Assembly: GCA_026120185.1 (NCBI GenBank) | Contig: JANUWF010000008.1 | Location: 2,604,001 to 2,668,000, forward strand | Length of the DNA stretch: 64,000 bases | Direction of reading: 5' to 3' | From: Voacanga thouarsii | Lineage: Eukaryota; Streptophyta; Magnoliopsida; Gentianales; Apocynaceae | Shown: in pieces, positions 13,156 through 23,441 of the stretch | How positions within the stretch are numbered: position 1 is the stretch's first letter | How the letters are laid out: each line of letters starts with the position of its first letter | Position numbers and translations under genes: made by a program | Notes under the pieces: generated by a model | What the model saw: only the letters and a program-made list of their open reading frames with translations | What the model was told of the DNA's origin: nothing | The model's database searches: none

Positions 13156-14739
13156 TAGTACATTATATTAAAGATTGAAGAGAAAAGAAGAATGATCAAA
13201 ATCGTTCTTGGTCACCTTGAGAGAGTTCTTGAATCTTCAAGAAAAATTCTGGTTTTTTATTCAATAGCAGAATTTTGTTTTCAATGTTTGACATTATAAA
13301 ATACAGAAATGGTCTCTAGAGAGTGAGTAGACGTGATCTGAAGTTTTTGGAAGGGATTGGAGGTGTTCGGAGTGGTCTTAGGCTTGGAGAATGGTGGTGT
13401 GGTGTGTGTTCTTGGGGAAATGGAGAGAATAGAGAGAAAGCTGGACAAAATTTGCTGAAGGATGTTGGCCGAATGGTTAGAGGAATTCTTGTGATTGGAT
13501 TTTCAGATTAGGGGAAAGAGGAAAAGCTTGTTGTTTGAAATTCAAAAGGAGTAATTCATGGAGTGAATTAAGGTAGAATATATGGTAAGAGTGGTTTGGT
13601 TGATGAAGGTTCTTGGAGCTGCTATGGCCAACTAGTTTTGTTGAAGTTTTGCTGAGATGAATGAGGTTTGTAAGAGCTATAGGGTGGCTGAAATTCTAAG
13701 TGTTATGGTGGAGGGAATTTTTGGTTGGTTGAAGCTCAATCCATGGAAGTTTTCATGGAGCAATTTGCTGAAATTTTGAATTCCAATTGAAAGCTTGATT
13801 GTAGTGATTGAAGAAGTGATTTAAGGAGTAGCTATGGTGCTCATTCATGCAGATCAATGAAGGAGGGTGATGAAGTTTAGTTCATGGCTGACTAAGGTTA
13901 TTTTCACAGAAAGTTGAAGTGATTTTCGGACAAAGCTTGAAGAAGGAGAAAGGCTGGAATTTCTGGTTGTTTATTCAGGAGGTTTTGCTGGAATTTTTGT
14001 GCAGTTCTTTCTGCAATGTTCCAGCTGACTTGTAGAAGGTTTGAATGGGTATTGGAGGGTCTTTAAAGGCTGGTTTCCAGTCTTCTTTATGGAGGAAAGA
14101 CAGAGATGAATTACTGGTTTGAAGGCTAGAAGAAACGGTTTGGTTTTTGGATTGCTAAGTTGTGAAACTGTCCAAGTTTTTTTCTTGGTTTGCACAGCTT
14201 TGTGCAGTCTGATTTTTGGCTAAAGGTTTCAATCTTCAAGCTGAACAAATTGGCTATTTTTCTGACAGTATTTGAGTGAGAAAAATGGTTGAAGTTTTCG
14301 AAAGTTGGATTGGTCAATGAAGCTGAAAAATTTCCAGATTGCTATCATGAAGAAGATGAACACTTATGGAGTGGAGTTTGAAGGTTCAACCATGGAGATT
14401 AATTCTCTTGGGAACATTCTTTAACTCCTTCCCCATTTCCAGCCAATACTCTATCCTCTAAAAGTCATTTTTGAGATTCCAAAGTTAATGAACCTTGCTG
14501 GATTTTTTGGAAATAAAAATGGCCTTGAGATAAATTGAACAATTTAATTGATAAAGAATTAAGGTAAGCTAGAGAGCAGAAGGACATGAATCCCTTAAGA
14601 ATTCTTGTAGGACATAAGAATAGGATTAGGACATTCCCTTCATATCTTCCCTAGGACAACACTCCTAGTTCTACTTATGGAATACAAAGGCCAAAAGTCT
14701 AACCTTAAACAAAATAAAATTTAATCATACTAAAACTTA

Positions 14740-14808
14740 AATGATGGGATTTGAACTTAAGGCCTTAGGGATAAATTCCAAAGCTCTAACCACTAAACCA
14801 CAACAACT
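14740..14808 (-). repeat. tRNA-like relic in solo LTR B
   Basis: The minus strand carries box A-like TGGTTTAGTGG (complement near 14787-14800) and box B-like AAGTTCAAATCCC (complement near 14745-14758). It is the best preserved of the three copies. No intact cloverleaf is evident, so it is a relic or SINE head, not a tRNA gene. Confidence 0.6.
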
Positions 14809-15545
14809 CTTGTTCTTATTTTCTCTTCCAAATATTCTTCCTATTTAATCCTCAAGCTATCTCCCTATTTTCACTTCAAGCAAAATTACCATTTTACCCT
14901 TCCTACTCAATAAGCACAACTAAGATTTCTAGACTATAAATTATAATTCTAAAGCACATAAAATCATTCTAAAATATATTTATGCATGTAAGAAAATATG
15001 ATATGCATCCCGACCCCCCTTACTCCAGGGTTGGTTTTAGTTGGGGTTTCACATACAACCTTAGTGTAGCTCTAGTATCACCCACCTTCTATTTAGGGTC
15101 AGAAATTATCTTTTGGTTATGGTAATCTACAGCTAACTAAGGGACTTCATTATTAATATTCAAGATAGCAGCCAATCTATCTCTATCCACAAAAATAAGG
15201 GTACCCTTTACCTTGGTTTCAATGGTCTCAAGATGATTATTCATTTTCTGCACCATGTTAGAATAAGATTTTTTAATCATGACAGGGCAATAGGGGTCCT
15301 TTCAATTGAACAATAGGCCCCCACCCTAACCATCTGAACGTCATCCCTATCTTAAGGGCATAGCCCAAAAAGGGTGCAAAAGTACGTTCCATAATGATTT
15401 TATTGGATGCCCTCTTAGAATGCCACTCATGACAGGAAAGATCAATAAAATCAGCAGGATGTAAGAACAGGGGGTCAATAGAGGTGGGAATAGATGAAGA
15501 TAAGGCTCTAACCTTTTTTGAAGAGTGGTCTTTTTCTTTAGGCAT

Positions 15546-16633
15546 GATGAGAGTGTTTGAACATGAGTATCAAGAAAAAAAAAAAAAGGAGAAATAGGCA
15601 TTACAACCAATACCCCTCCCCCCCAACTAGTCACAATTCATAATCAATCCACCACTCCACAATACAACACATAACTGTCAACCATTCACAATGCACAATC
15701 AATCCACAACCTCCTCAATCCACAGTATAAACCAAATAATCCCATTCTCCTCATAAATCCTGCAAAAAGAAATATAATACCACAATTCAAACAACAATAT
15801 AATCTCTGACTTGTAAGAAACATGATCATATTACAATTCATGAAAAATAAATCATTGCGAATGATATTATCTATCTAACATGAATTCATTATCAGAATAA
15901 TCCCAATTACCCAAAAATAAATAGCCAACATATGATCAAAATATGGAATAGGTTATAGCAACAATAATCCTTGAACCATAAACGCATCCTATTCTAATCA
16001 TAATGGAGCTACAAATTTAACCAACAATTTCAAAGTACGCAATTTTTGCCAAAAAAATATACCCAAAGTAGTGAAAAATCCATAGCAAGAATTGAACCAT
16101 AAAAATGTAAGAAAAATCATACCTTTATGTTCTTTTATGCACGGGCAAACAAATTATGCAATCCTTTTGAAGAAATCTTCACTTCTAAGAGGAGATTTAG
16201 AAGTGGATTTTTGAAGTAAATGTTGGGATTTTTGAAGATTTAATCCGTAGATTCAACTAAAACAAGAAGATTTGATGTTGGGTTGGTGTTTTTGAAGGCA
16301 ACAATTGATCTTGTAGTGTTTGGAGATGAAGACTCGGGAAGGGGTTGAGAGAAAAATTTAGGGAAGTTGGAAAGATTTGAAAACAAATGGCCAACATCGG
16401 CCTTTTTGAGAAAACCCCAACAGCAGCCGGGTTGGCTAAGTGTGCTTGGACCGGCACAGGCCCAGATTTGTTCGGCCTGGAAATTTTTTTTAATTAATTA
16501 ATTAAAGTAACAATGCTGAAAATAAACATACAATCATGAAGAAAATGCAATTATCCCCTAAATTAACAATACGAAAAGATAAACAAAAGCAAACAGAAAT
16601 TAAATAGATGTCCCAAATAAAAAGAAAACTAAA
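15546..16633 (-). other. Spacer between gag and second ORF of Athila-like element
   Basis: About 1.1 kb without a supported gene, where protease, reverse transcriptase and integrase would lie in an autonomous element. It contains an A-rich/C-rich stretch at 15640-16130 and a GC-richer patch at 16390-16470 (tcggcc and ccggcac strings). The frames at 15347-15634 and 16257-16457 show no family features. Confidence 0.5.
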
Positions 16634-18052
16634 GCAGTGAAAATTCATCTTTTTCCATGGTCCTGATCACGTGGATTTGTTTCTGTGTTCCCAAGAAGAG
16701 GTCCAATTTGATGGTATCCAAGAAGCTTGGCCAACTGTTCAATTTAATTTTCAAGATTGTGCATTGAAGCCTCTAAATTCCTTGTCACAGTAGCCGCTCC
16801 TTGAAACCGTGCTTTAGTTGAGCTTACCATTTTGTTAACCAACTCCTCCTATGATGGCTTTGACGGTGGTGCATTGTAGGGTAAGGAGAGTTGAGTCCTT
16901 TGATTGCCACCAAAATTAGAAGGGTTTTGCCCAAGTTGGTTTTGTTTGGTCTAAGAAAAATTAGGATGGTTCCTCCAACCAAGATTGTATGTGGCACCAT
17001 AGAGGTTATTAACTTGTTGCCCATTATTCATGAAAGCAGTTTGTTCTAAGGATTCTTGGGATGAACCCATGTTTTGTCACTCATGATTATGATGCCTTTC
17101 CCTACAAAAATCACAATTTACGTTCATTATTTGGCTTGGGGAATGGGTCATCACTATTTGTTCAATTTTCTGTGCAAGTGCCTCAACTTTAGCTTCCAAA
17201 GTAGCTACAACATCAACCTTATTAACACTTTGAACACGATCCCTATTCCTTGATTACCCCATGAGTAATTACTCATTGTAATGTTTTTCACGAAATCATA
17301 TACTTCCTCCGGGGTCTTAGAATTGATAGTTCCTCCAGCAGATGCATCAACTAATTGTTTTGAGGCAAAGTTTAGTCCATTATGAAAAAATTATATTTGC
17401 ATTCCTAGCTCAAACCCATGATGAGTACACTTTCTAAGCATCTCATTCCACCTTTCCCAACACTCATAAAGGCTTTCAGAATCTAACTGTTGGAAGACAA
17501 AAAAATATCTGTCCTAAGTTTTGTTGTTCTAGCTGGAAGGAAATACTTTGCCAAAAATTTCTCGGCTAGCCCATTCCAAGTAGTGATGGATCCTACTGGT
17601 AAAGATATTAAACACGATTTGACTCTATCCCTTAGAGAAAAAGGAAAAAGACTCAGCTTTATAGTGGCCTCTGAAACACCATTCATCTTGAAAGTATCAC
17701 AAATTTCTAAAAAACTAGCAAGGTGGGCACTAGGGTCTTGATCAGGTAACCCATCAAATTATACCATGTTCTAAATCATTTGAATAATGTTAGGTTTTAT
17801 CTCAAAAATGTTCACCTCTACCCTAGGTTTAGTAATGCTCGAGTCTGTATCCGAGATTACCGGCTTAACAAAGTTATCCATGGTTCTCCTATTATTTCCA
17901 CCATTATGGCCATTGTTGTTTTGGTTAACTTCCATCTCTCCTGTTAAACTTAGTTGCTTATCCTTTTGCCTAAGTGTCGTCTGAATCCTTGTTAAAGTTC
18001 TTTCAATCTCAAGATCAAAATCCATAGGGTCTCCTCCAAATTGTCGAATCAT
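16634..18052 (-). pseudogene. Athila-like Gag
   Basis: The minus-strand block from 18052 reads MIRQFGGDPMDFDLEIERTL. After a frame change, 17686-17483 gives KMNGVSEATIKLSLFPFSLR and SITTWNGLAEKFLAKYF, the hallmark of the Retrotrans_gag domain of Athila-type elements. Further on come LVDASAGGTINSKTPEEVYD and a CDFCREGHHNHE motif, a C-X2-C-X3-H zinc knuckle whose last cysteine position is now a stop. A YNLGWRNHPNFS segment near 16970-17000 is also typical. Gag would package element RNA. Stops near 17770 and 17483 and frame changes disable it. The start at 18052 is the first Met after the leader and fits the distance to the primer site. Confidence 0.8.
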
Positions 18053-18289
18053 ACACTAAAGGCTAAGTGTACAAGGTAAATAAAATGATAAGATTATACA
18101 ATTTACAAGTTGTCGAGTAAACATAATTAATGTACAAAGTACAATATAAACTAAGTTAGTCAATTAAGGTACATGTATACACAATAAGATATGACACTTA
18201 TTTATATGAAGAACATATATATATATATATTTACATTCAAACATATATACATATAAACATGGTTAAATCAATGAAATCCAAGCTTTCAT

Positions 18290-18321
18290 GATATTGTCCT
18301 CCGGTAACAGAGTAAAAAAAT
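18290..18321 (-). promoter_or_regulatory. Degenerate primer-binding site region, Athila-like element
   Basis: Immediately inside the 5' LTR end the minus strand reads TTTTTTTACTCTGTTACCGG then AGGACAATATCATG. It aligns with the well-preserved site at 32862-32879 (GCGCCGTTGCCGGGGAAC). Several CG-containing positions have changed, as expected from decay of methylated cytosines. Confidence 0.6.
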
Positions 18322-18553
18322 TGATGCGCAAGATTTGGGTGCATAAAAATCATATAACTTTAAGTTCATCCCTAACCAAGTTTTAATTAAAACATTAATC
18401 CCCAAATTGCACATAAGAGCAAGTATACTTATTGCAAGAATAGTATAGGGAATAAACGAGTATCGATCCTCAAGAAACAAGTACCATTAGTTACTTTTCA
18501 TTCATTGTTTAACCGACCCAATAAAGTAACAAGAGAACAAAAAGAAAAGGAAA

Positions 18554-18591
<38 letters not shown>

Positions 18592-18617
18592 CTTCAGGAT
18601 GAAATAATATGCAATTA
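18322..18617 (-). repeat. Truncated 5' LTR of Athila-like element
   Basis: The first about 300 bp match the LTR at 7271 onward (TGATGCGCAAGATTTGGG, then caagttttaattaaaac). It ends near gcaatta at 18617, where CACTA transposase-related sequence resumes, so about 1.1 kb of the LTR is missing. A (TA)n run sits at 18557-18591. Confidence 0.75.
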
Positions 18618-19866
18618 GTCATTATTTTCAGCAAGATGTTTAGACAAAGTCTAAAAGAGCTAGGCGGAATGATGATAGTAGTCAAATGGAGAGTACCTCA
18701 GAATTTTTAATTTTTAACTCTCCTGGAAGTCCCAATGGGCATCTAATTGAGCGATCTTTAGAGGAACAAGAATACAATGCTGCAACTTTATATATCTTGT
18801 TGAATTGTGATGAACTACAACCATATCTAGAGTAAGTATCTTTCCTATCAAATGTAACTGCTATCACTCTTAATGATATTTATTTTTTATAAGCACTCTT
18901 TTTAAAAATTTTATTAACTAACGATGAATACTTGTATATTGTAGTATATTTATAGAGGAGATACAAAGCCATGGGATTAATGAAGATGGCAAGTCTCGTT
19001 TGATTGGCAAAGAATTCGTAAACTAGTTTAAAAAATGGGTATGTAATTATATCTTTATTTATGACCATATATGTCTATATTCTTAGCTCTAACCATTTAT
19101 CTTTACTGTAGGTGAATGATCTAAGGAATAATGTACAAGACAAGATTGTTAAAAGTATTTCATAGGACCCATTGAGAAAAGTGAAAACTTATCTAACGTT
19201 GTTTGTAAATGGGTATAACTTTCACACCTTAGAACATTCTATTGGGAAGTCAACTACAAATAGTTGTGTGTGTGTGTGTGTATGTGTGTGTGTGTGAGAG
19301 AGAGAGAAGGGGTGCAATTTTGGAGACTTACTTGGTGACTTTTATGGCATTCTTCAAGAAGTTGTGGAGTTGCAATATGTTGGATAGCCACATCTGATCA
19401 CATATTTATTCAAATATGATTGGTATGATGCAACCACTATGGCTGGAAGAAAGCTAACCTTAATTATAGGATCGTTGAGTCAAATAAGAGAAAGAGATGG
19501 CCAAAATATGATCCTTTTGTTTACGCAAAACAAGCTATCCAAGTATATTATGTACCTTGTCCAAGCAAAAAGAAAGAAAGGGTAGCTTGGTTGGTGGCTT
19601 ACACTGTCAAGGCAAGGGCCACAATTGAGATGTTAAGTAGTGATCATAATTTCCAAGAGGATGAAGTTGTTCCATTGGAGAATCCAATTAAGGTAGGGGA
19701 GATAATTCTGGCTGATCTGAGTGATATTTTAGTTGATGTGGATGTGGGAGAAGAAGAAGTTGATTTTGACTTAAATGCTATGGGGGAAGAAGAGGTTGAT
19801 TTTGATTAAAAAAAACGAACAGGAAGAAACGGAATCCGATTATGATTTAGAATAGAGTTCTGATTT
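18618..19866 (+). pseudogene. CACTA TNP2 transposase, C-terminal fragment with introns
   Basis: The plus strand reads LNSPGSPNGHLIERSLEEQE and YILLNCDELQPYLE up to a clean GTAAGTAT donor at 18831. An acceptor (gtag at about 18945) leads into IQSHGINEDGKSRLIGKEF. A second small intron (about 19038-19111) leads to VNDLRNNVQDKIVKS and NGYNFHTLEHSIGKSTTNS. After a (GT)n interruption comes GDFYGILQEVVELQY, typical of the DUF4216 domain at the end of CACTA transposases, then an acidic tail with a repeated GEEEVDFD. Stops and the microsatellite make it non-functional. Together with 6697-7270 it brackets the nested Athila-like element; the catalytic core between them is missing. Confidence 0.75.
19263..19308. 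repeat. (GT)n/(GA)n microsatellite in transposase remnant
   Basis: A GT run broken once by TATG is followed by a short GA run. It lies where the transposase reading frame would continue after a TNS motif, so it expanded within coding DNA. Confidence 0.9.
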
Positions 19867-20746
19867 CAATGAAGATGGAGACTGAATTTATGATTTTCGG
19901 GTAAGTTAAAAATTCTGATTTGTCAATTACACATAGCTAATTCTTGATTAATTGAGAAAAGGATTTGCAACTTCGCAACAGATTCTTTCTCTTTCTCTTT
20001 CTTTGTAGATCTTCTCATATCTAGGGCTCTTTAGATTTCAAATTAGTTGTAGATTGGCAGGAATAACTATTATAAACTTATTTACTAATCTCTCATGCAT
20101 GCTACAGGTAAGACGAGACAAAGTTTGTTAGTAGTAGTTTCCTTATCCAATACTAATAAGGAAATTGATTTCCTAAAAACTAAACAATTTCTGGGTATTT
20201 TTCACAAATATCAAGGTATTTTTCTTTTTTTTAATGCTTTAAGAATACTTGATAGCCTAAAACAATCCATGACAACACTTTCACTAATTGGAAATCATGT
20301 GACATTCACTCTTCTTAGCATAATTAATTTCTAGACTTCCAACTACAAAGAGGAAAAACTCCATATATATTTTTTTGGCCTCAGAACTCCTCATTTTATT
20401 TATATGTAGTGTTGAGCTAAACACAACTTCATTTGTTTACATAGCTCATGCCAACTTACCCTAGTTAGTTCAACACAGTAGCTGAGCTAATTGCCTTGTT
20501 CAGAAGCCTATAAATGTGGCTTTAATTTGCAGTCCTGTTGAAGGACACCAATTATTGCTTATTAGTTGTTTATATGCTCATGTGTACTGGATTCTAAGCC
20601 TACAAACTAGCTACATTGTCTTGAATGAACCACTGCTATTGATTTGACATTATATTTTGTGATTTTTGCTCTAATATGCCATTTTATACAAGAAAATTAG
20701 TGCCAAATAAAAATTAAGAGCGATATGATTGGTTTTTTCTTTTCAA
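19867..20746 (+). other. Non-coding, probably intron DNA of a captured gene
   Basis: No transposon coding signal. The segment from about 20060 is T-rich and intron-like, and it ends in a polypyrimidine stretch and AG (tttttcttttcaag, 20733-20746) directly before a coding exon. This fits DNA-level capture of a gene with its intron. Confidence 0.45.
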
Positions 20747-21032
20747 GGTCAGACTTGGAGATGTTGATGATTTCTTAGAAGGAAAGATAGTGGAGGAATG
20801 CAACAAATATGGAACGGTGACTTGTGTCTTGATATTTAAGATAACAGAACCAAATTTCCCTATGGATGCAGCAGTCAAAATCTTTGTTTAGTTTGAGAAA
20901 GTAGAACAAGCAACTAAAGCTCTTATTGATCTTGAAGGTTGCTTCTTTGGTAGGAAAGTGGTCTGTGCCTGCTTCTATGATGAAGAGAGGTTTGGTAATA
21001 ATGAGTTGGCTCCCGTACTAGGAGAATCCTAA
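20747..21032 (+). pseudogene. Captured SPF45/DRT111-like splicing factor, C-terminal exon
   Basis: The exon reads GDVDDFLEGKIVEECNKYGT, then VLIFKITEPNFPMDAAVKIF, KALIDLEGCFFGRKVV and FGNNELAPVLGES, ending in TAA at 21030-21032. This is the C-terminal RNA-recognition fold (U2AF-homology motif) of plant SPF45/DRT111-type splicing factors, which bind tryptophan-containing ligand motifs of other splicing factors. It covers only the last domain. One in-frame stop follows KIFV. An intron-like 3' splice site precedes it. It lies inside the CACTA-1 element between the transposase remnant and the right end, so it is read as a transduplicated host gene fragment, not a resident gene. The identity is by recognition and has not been searched. 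Confidence 0.75.
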
Positions 21033-21701
21033 GTTTTTGATATTGAATATATTGCCCTGCATGAAATATACTCTACCCTTTGCTTTACAATTGCTTGATG
21101 GTTGGGATTTTGGTTTAATGTCTACTTTTATATGGCTGAGCTTCTCATTTCTCTATGTTTTTCTTTCTTGCAGCCACAGTTTTCACCATGCTAAAGCTAT
21201 GTGGTAATTCTCTCTCTCTCTCTTGCTTTCTCTATTCTTCTTTTATCGTATCATCTGCCAATGTTCCACCTCAGAATTTGTATCAAGTTAGTGAATGAAT
21301 CATTGCTATTTGGTTTGCCTTCCAATCCTTATAAATTTAGTTTTCTAATCTATGGTACGGTTGGGAGAACATTCACATATGGATAGGAGTGATTAGACTA
21401 CGAATGTTGATGTGCTAGTGGAACAATGATAAGCTGATATTCCTTTCCTTTTCAGTATTAAAAACTGAATTTATAACATTTTTTTGTTCTCTGTACTTTT
21501 TCCTTTATATGCATATTAACAATATTCTGCAATTCTTTAACTTAGTTCCTATGTTTTGCTATTCTTGTGAATTCCTTTTTCTTTTCTGTTGATTTTTGCA
21601 AGAGTTTGCATTGAGAGGCGTCATGTATTTGATTCATGACATTTGTCTAAGGAGATGAATTATTTCATGCATTTTCCCCCCTATTCTTTTTCAATTGCTA
21701 G
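21033..21701 (+). other. Non-coding linker between captured fragments
   Basis: No supported gene. A possible tiny exon lies between an acceptor (ctttcttgcag, ending 21174) and a donor (gtaattctc near 21202). The rest is T-rich DNA resembling intron or 3' untranslated sequence. A CT run is at 21209-21223. Confidence 0.4.
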
Positions 21702-22110
21702 AAGAAAAGAGAAGGAAGCTGCTGGGCAAGCTTTTCATGCTGCTGCTTTGAGACTTGTTGGTTTTACTAAGGAAGAAGATCTTAGAGATGACAAGAGTGA
21801 TTATTCAAATTAGAAGGAGTAGGCATACACTCAATCATCATATTCATACAACACTAAAAGTAAGCAGACTGCACTTCTCCTTGCTAAGGAAACTAAAGCT
21901 GTAAAACAAACAAGAAGGGTGAAATTGAGAATTGCTTCAAAGCTATCCAAGAAGCATATGAGGTCTTGATTGACCCCATTAGAAGAAGGGTTTATGACTC
22001 TACACGAGTTTGATGATGATATTTCCACTGATTGTGCCCCATAAGACTTCTTCAAAGTATTTGGCAATGGAGTAGCTCATGTTGTCAATCTAGACCTTCC
22101 AAATGTTTAA
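21702..22110 (+). pseudogene. Captured zuotin/GlsA-like J-domain protein fragment
   Basis: The first part reads EAAGQAFHAAALRLVGFTKE and DDKSDYSN, matching the N-terminal region of plant zuotin/MPP11-type (GlsA-like) chaperones. The later part, in a shifting frame, reads KGEIENCFKAIQEAYEVLID, IRRRVYDST and EFDDDISTDCAP then DFFKVFG, the end of the J domain and the conserved segment after it. The HPD-containing J-domain centre is missing, so a deletion joined the two ends. There are stops after DYSN and before DFFKVFG and a frameshift at the DST/EFDDD junction. The family acts as a ribosome-associated Hsp70 co-chaperone; this copy cannot. It is the second unrelated gene fragment inside CACTA-1. 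Confidence 0.7.
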
Positions 22111-22997
22111 TACTATTATGCATTTTTTTTAGCATTCACATGGTGAATATAATATTACAATTATTGAATATACTGTTATTTTTGTCTCTAAAATATAATC
22201 ACATATTTTCGTCTCTAATTTTTGTATCTATGTTCTATCAAAGTAGAGTCAAAGTGGAGATGAAAAAATAGTCTCCAATATAGTTACAGACAAATTGGTT
22301 TCCAATTTTTGTTTCTAAATAGAGACAATATATTATTTTTTATTGGTCTAAAAAATTTGTCTCCAAATTGAGTCAAAAAATAGTGGCAAAAATTCGTCTC
22401 TATGTTAGAGACAAAATTTTTTATGTTCATCTCTAATTAGGGATGGATAAAATTGCTCACTAATTTTTGTTTCTAAATGGAGATAAAAGATTATTTTGAT
22501 TGGTCTAAAAAATCTGTCTCCAAGTCGAGTAAAAAAATAGTGACAAAAATTTGTCTCTATGTTAGAGACGATTTTTTATATTCGTCTCTAATTAGACATG
22601 GATAAAATTGGTCACTAATTTTTTTTTCTAAATAGAGATTAAAATTATTTTGGATGGCCTAAAAAATTTGTCTCAAAATCGAGTCAAAATAATGACAAAA
22701 AGCTGTCTCTATGAGAGAGACAAAATATTCATATTCGTCTCTAAAAATTGTTACAGATTGAGATGACTTTGGTATTTAACTTGATAATTTAGAGATGGAA
22801 TCTAATAATTTAGAGACGAATTATTTTTGTTTCTATAATTTAGAGATCAAAATTTCAGTTCATCTCTAATTAGAGATGTCCCTTTTAGAGACCACGCCCC
22901 TTTTGTTTCCGTTCCATCTCTAATATCAATTGAGAGATGAAATCCAGTGTTTAGAGATGAAATTTTTCCATCTCTAAAAGGCAATTTTCCCATAGTG
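22111..22997. repeat. CACTA-1 right subterminal repeats and terminus
   Basis: About 22290-22760 holds three tandem units of about 157 bp. Each contains a ctaatttttgtttctaaat-type start (22302, about 22460, about 22615), a ggtctaaaaaattTgtctc block and gtctctatg..agagac pairs. Numerous inverted gtctcta/tagagac motifs follow to 22970. The last 24 bp read on the minus strand CACTATGGGAAAATTGCC then TTTTAG. This is the usual architecture of CACTA ends, where subterminal motifs bind a transposon protein. Confidence 0.7.
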
Positions 22998-23441
22998 TGC
23001 CCCTAGGACCTCGACCTTCTCGAAGTGAGCAATCATCTTGAGCATATGCTCGCGAACCGATATCCCCTCAGCTATCCTAGTGTTCATGATTACTCTAAGA
23101 GCTTCCTGCCTTGCGAGCTGACTCTTGTCAGCAAACATGAAATGCAATGATATATCAATGTCATATATAGTAGGCATGTTTTCATGCTTGGACTAGAGAA
23201 CATTGGAAATAGAAGCCAACACATAGCATCAAGCCATTTTATCAGCTTTCCTCCATGCCTTCTCAGCCTCACGATCTTGGTTCGTGGAATCTTCCCCAAT
23301 TTCGGGATAGGGGTCGGTCAGAATATACTTGTACTCTTCCATAGTGAGTACTATATTCAAATTCCTTTTTCAGTCCACATAGTTAGGTCCAACTAACTTA
23401 TTCTCCTTGAGAATAATGGACAAATGATTGAAATTAGACAT
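22998..23441 (-). pseudogene. Ty1/copia Gag, N-terminal fragment
   Basis: The minus strand opens at 23441 with MSNFNHLSIILKENKLVGPN, then MEEYKYILTDPYPEIGEDST, AEKAWRKADKMA, SKHENMPTIYDIDISLHFMF and REHMLKMIAHFEKVEVLGA, a copia Gag of the UBN2 type. Two tryptophan codons (after NYVD and after KMA) have become TGA. The frame stops abruptly at 22998, where the CACTA-1 terminus begins, so the rest of gag and all of pol are absent here. The element's leader, primer site and LTR follow to the right. Confidence 0.8.

Larger units (their letters stand above)
10793..15053 (+). mobile_element. Solo LTR copy B (4.26 kb)
   Basis: Same family and orientation as copy A. It starts TGTAACACCCCA and ends TGGGGTTTCACA. 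Flanks are tacat (10788-10792) and tacaa (15054-15058), a 5-bp duplication with one mismatch. It interrupts the second ORF of the Athila-like element, so it is younger than that element. Inner reading frames (13323-13511, 13971-14317) are not conserved as frames in copies A and C. Confidence 0.85.
10052..15545 (-). pseudogene. Athila-like second ORF (putative plant transposon protein), split by solo LTR
   Basis: On the minus strand the frame opens at 15545 (MPKEKDHSSKKVRALSSS), runs with stops to about 15059, jumps over solo LTR B (10793-15053) and continues from 10787 to a stop at about 10052. The part after the LTR includes a SFYSNNDLEVNLHALVY-like segment, then SKAFVFPLVIIKILE, and ends in an acidic tail (DDDDENEEDDDD). 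The arrangement resembles the 'putative plant transposon protein' domain carried by many Athila-like elements, whose role is unknown. The assignment is from family memory. At least several in-frame stops are present. There is no membrane or catalytic motif that I recognise. Confidence 0.5.
7271..18617 (-). mobile_element. Athila-like Ty3/gypsy retroelement with gag and second ORF, no pol
   Basis: Minus-strand element. Reading leftwards: truncated 5' LTR (18322-18617), primer-binding region (about 18290-18321), gag (18052-16634), a spacer, a second ORF (15545-10052, split by solo LTR B), a 3' non-coding region, a purine-rich tract and a complete 3' LTR (8712-7271). The LTR runs TGATAGGGGC to GCGCATCA in element orientation. 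Without the 4.26 kb solo LTR it is about 7.1 kb. No protease, reverse transcriptase or integrase was seen, so it is probably a non-autonomous member relying on enzymes from a related element. It sits inside the CACTA-1 transposase gene. The 5' LTR is cut short, so a target duplication cannot be confirmed. Confidence 0.75.
6697..22997 (+). mobile_element. CACTA-1 (En/Spm-type) element, left end not located
   Basis: This runs from the first transposase coding block to a right terminus read on the minus strand as CACTATGGGAAAATTGCC (ending at 22997). It holds the N-terminal part of a TNP2-type transposase (6697-7270), a nested retroelement (7271-18617), the C-terminal transposase part (18618-19866), fragments of two unrelated genes (20747-22110) and subterminal tandem repeats (22111-22997). 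The matching left terminus was not found; it may lie further left or be lost. Immediately right of the end lies a copia gag fragment, which suggests insertion into that element. Confidence 0.7.

Noticed and set aside
14740..14808. Functional tRNA gene
   Set aside because: Box A and box B are recognisable, but no acceptor or anticodon stem pairing, and the sequence is part of a repeated LTR.
15273..15634. Two overlapping minus-strand frames as separate genes
   Set aside because: Only one (from 15545) continues the second ORF of the Athila-like element; the other is a shadow frame.
20747..22110. Resident host genes for SPF45 and a J-protein
   Set aside because: Only fragments are present, with stops and frameshifts, inside a CACTA element; no promoter or remaining exons nearby.
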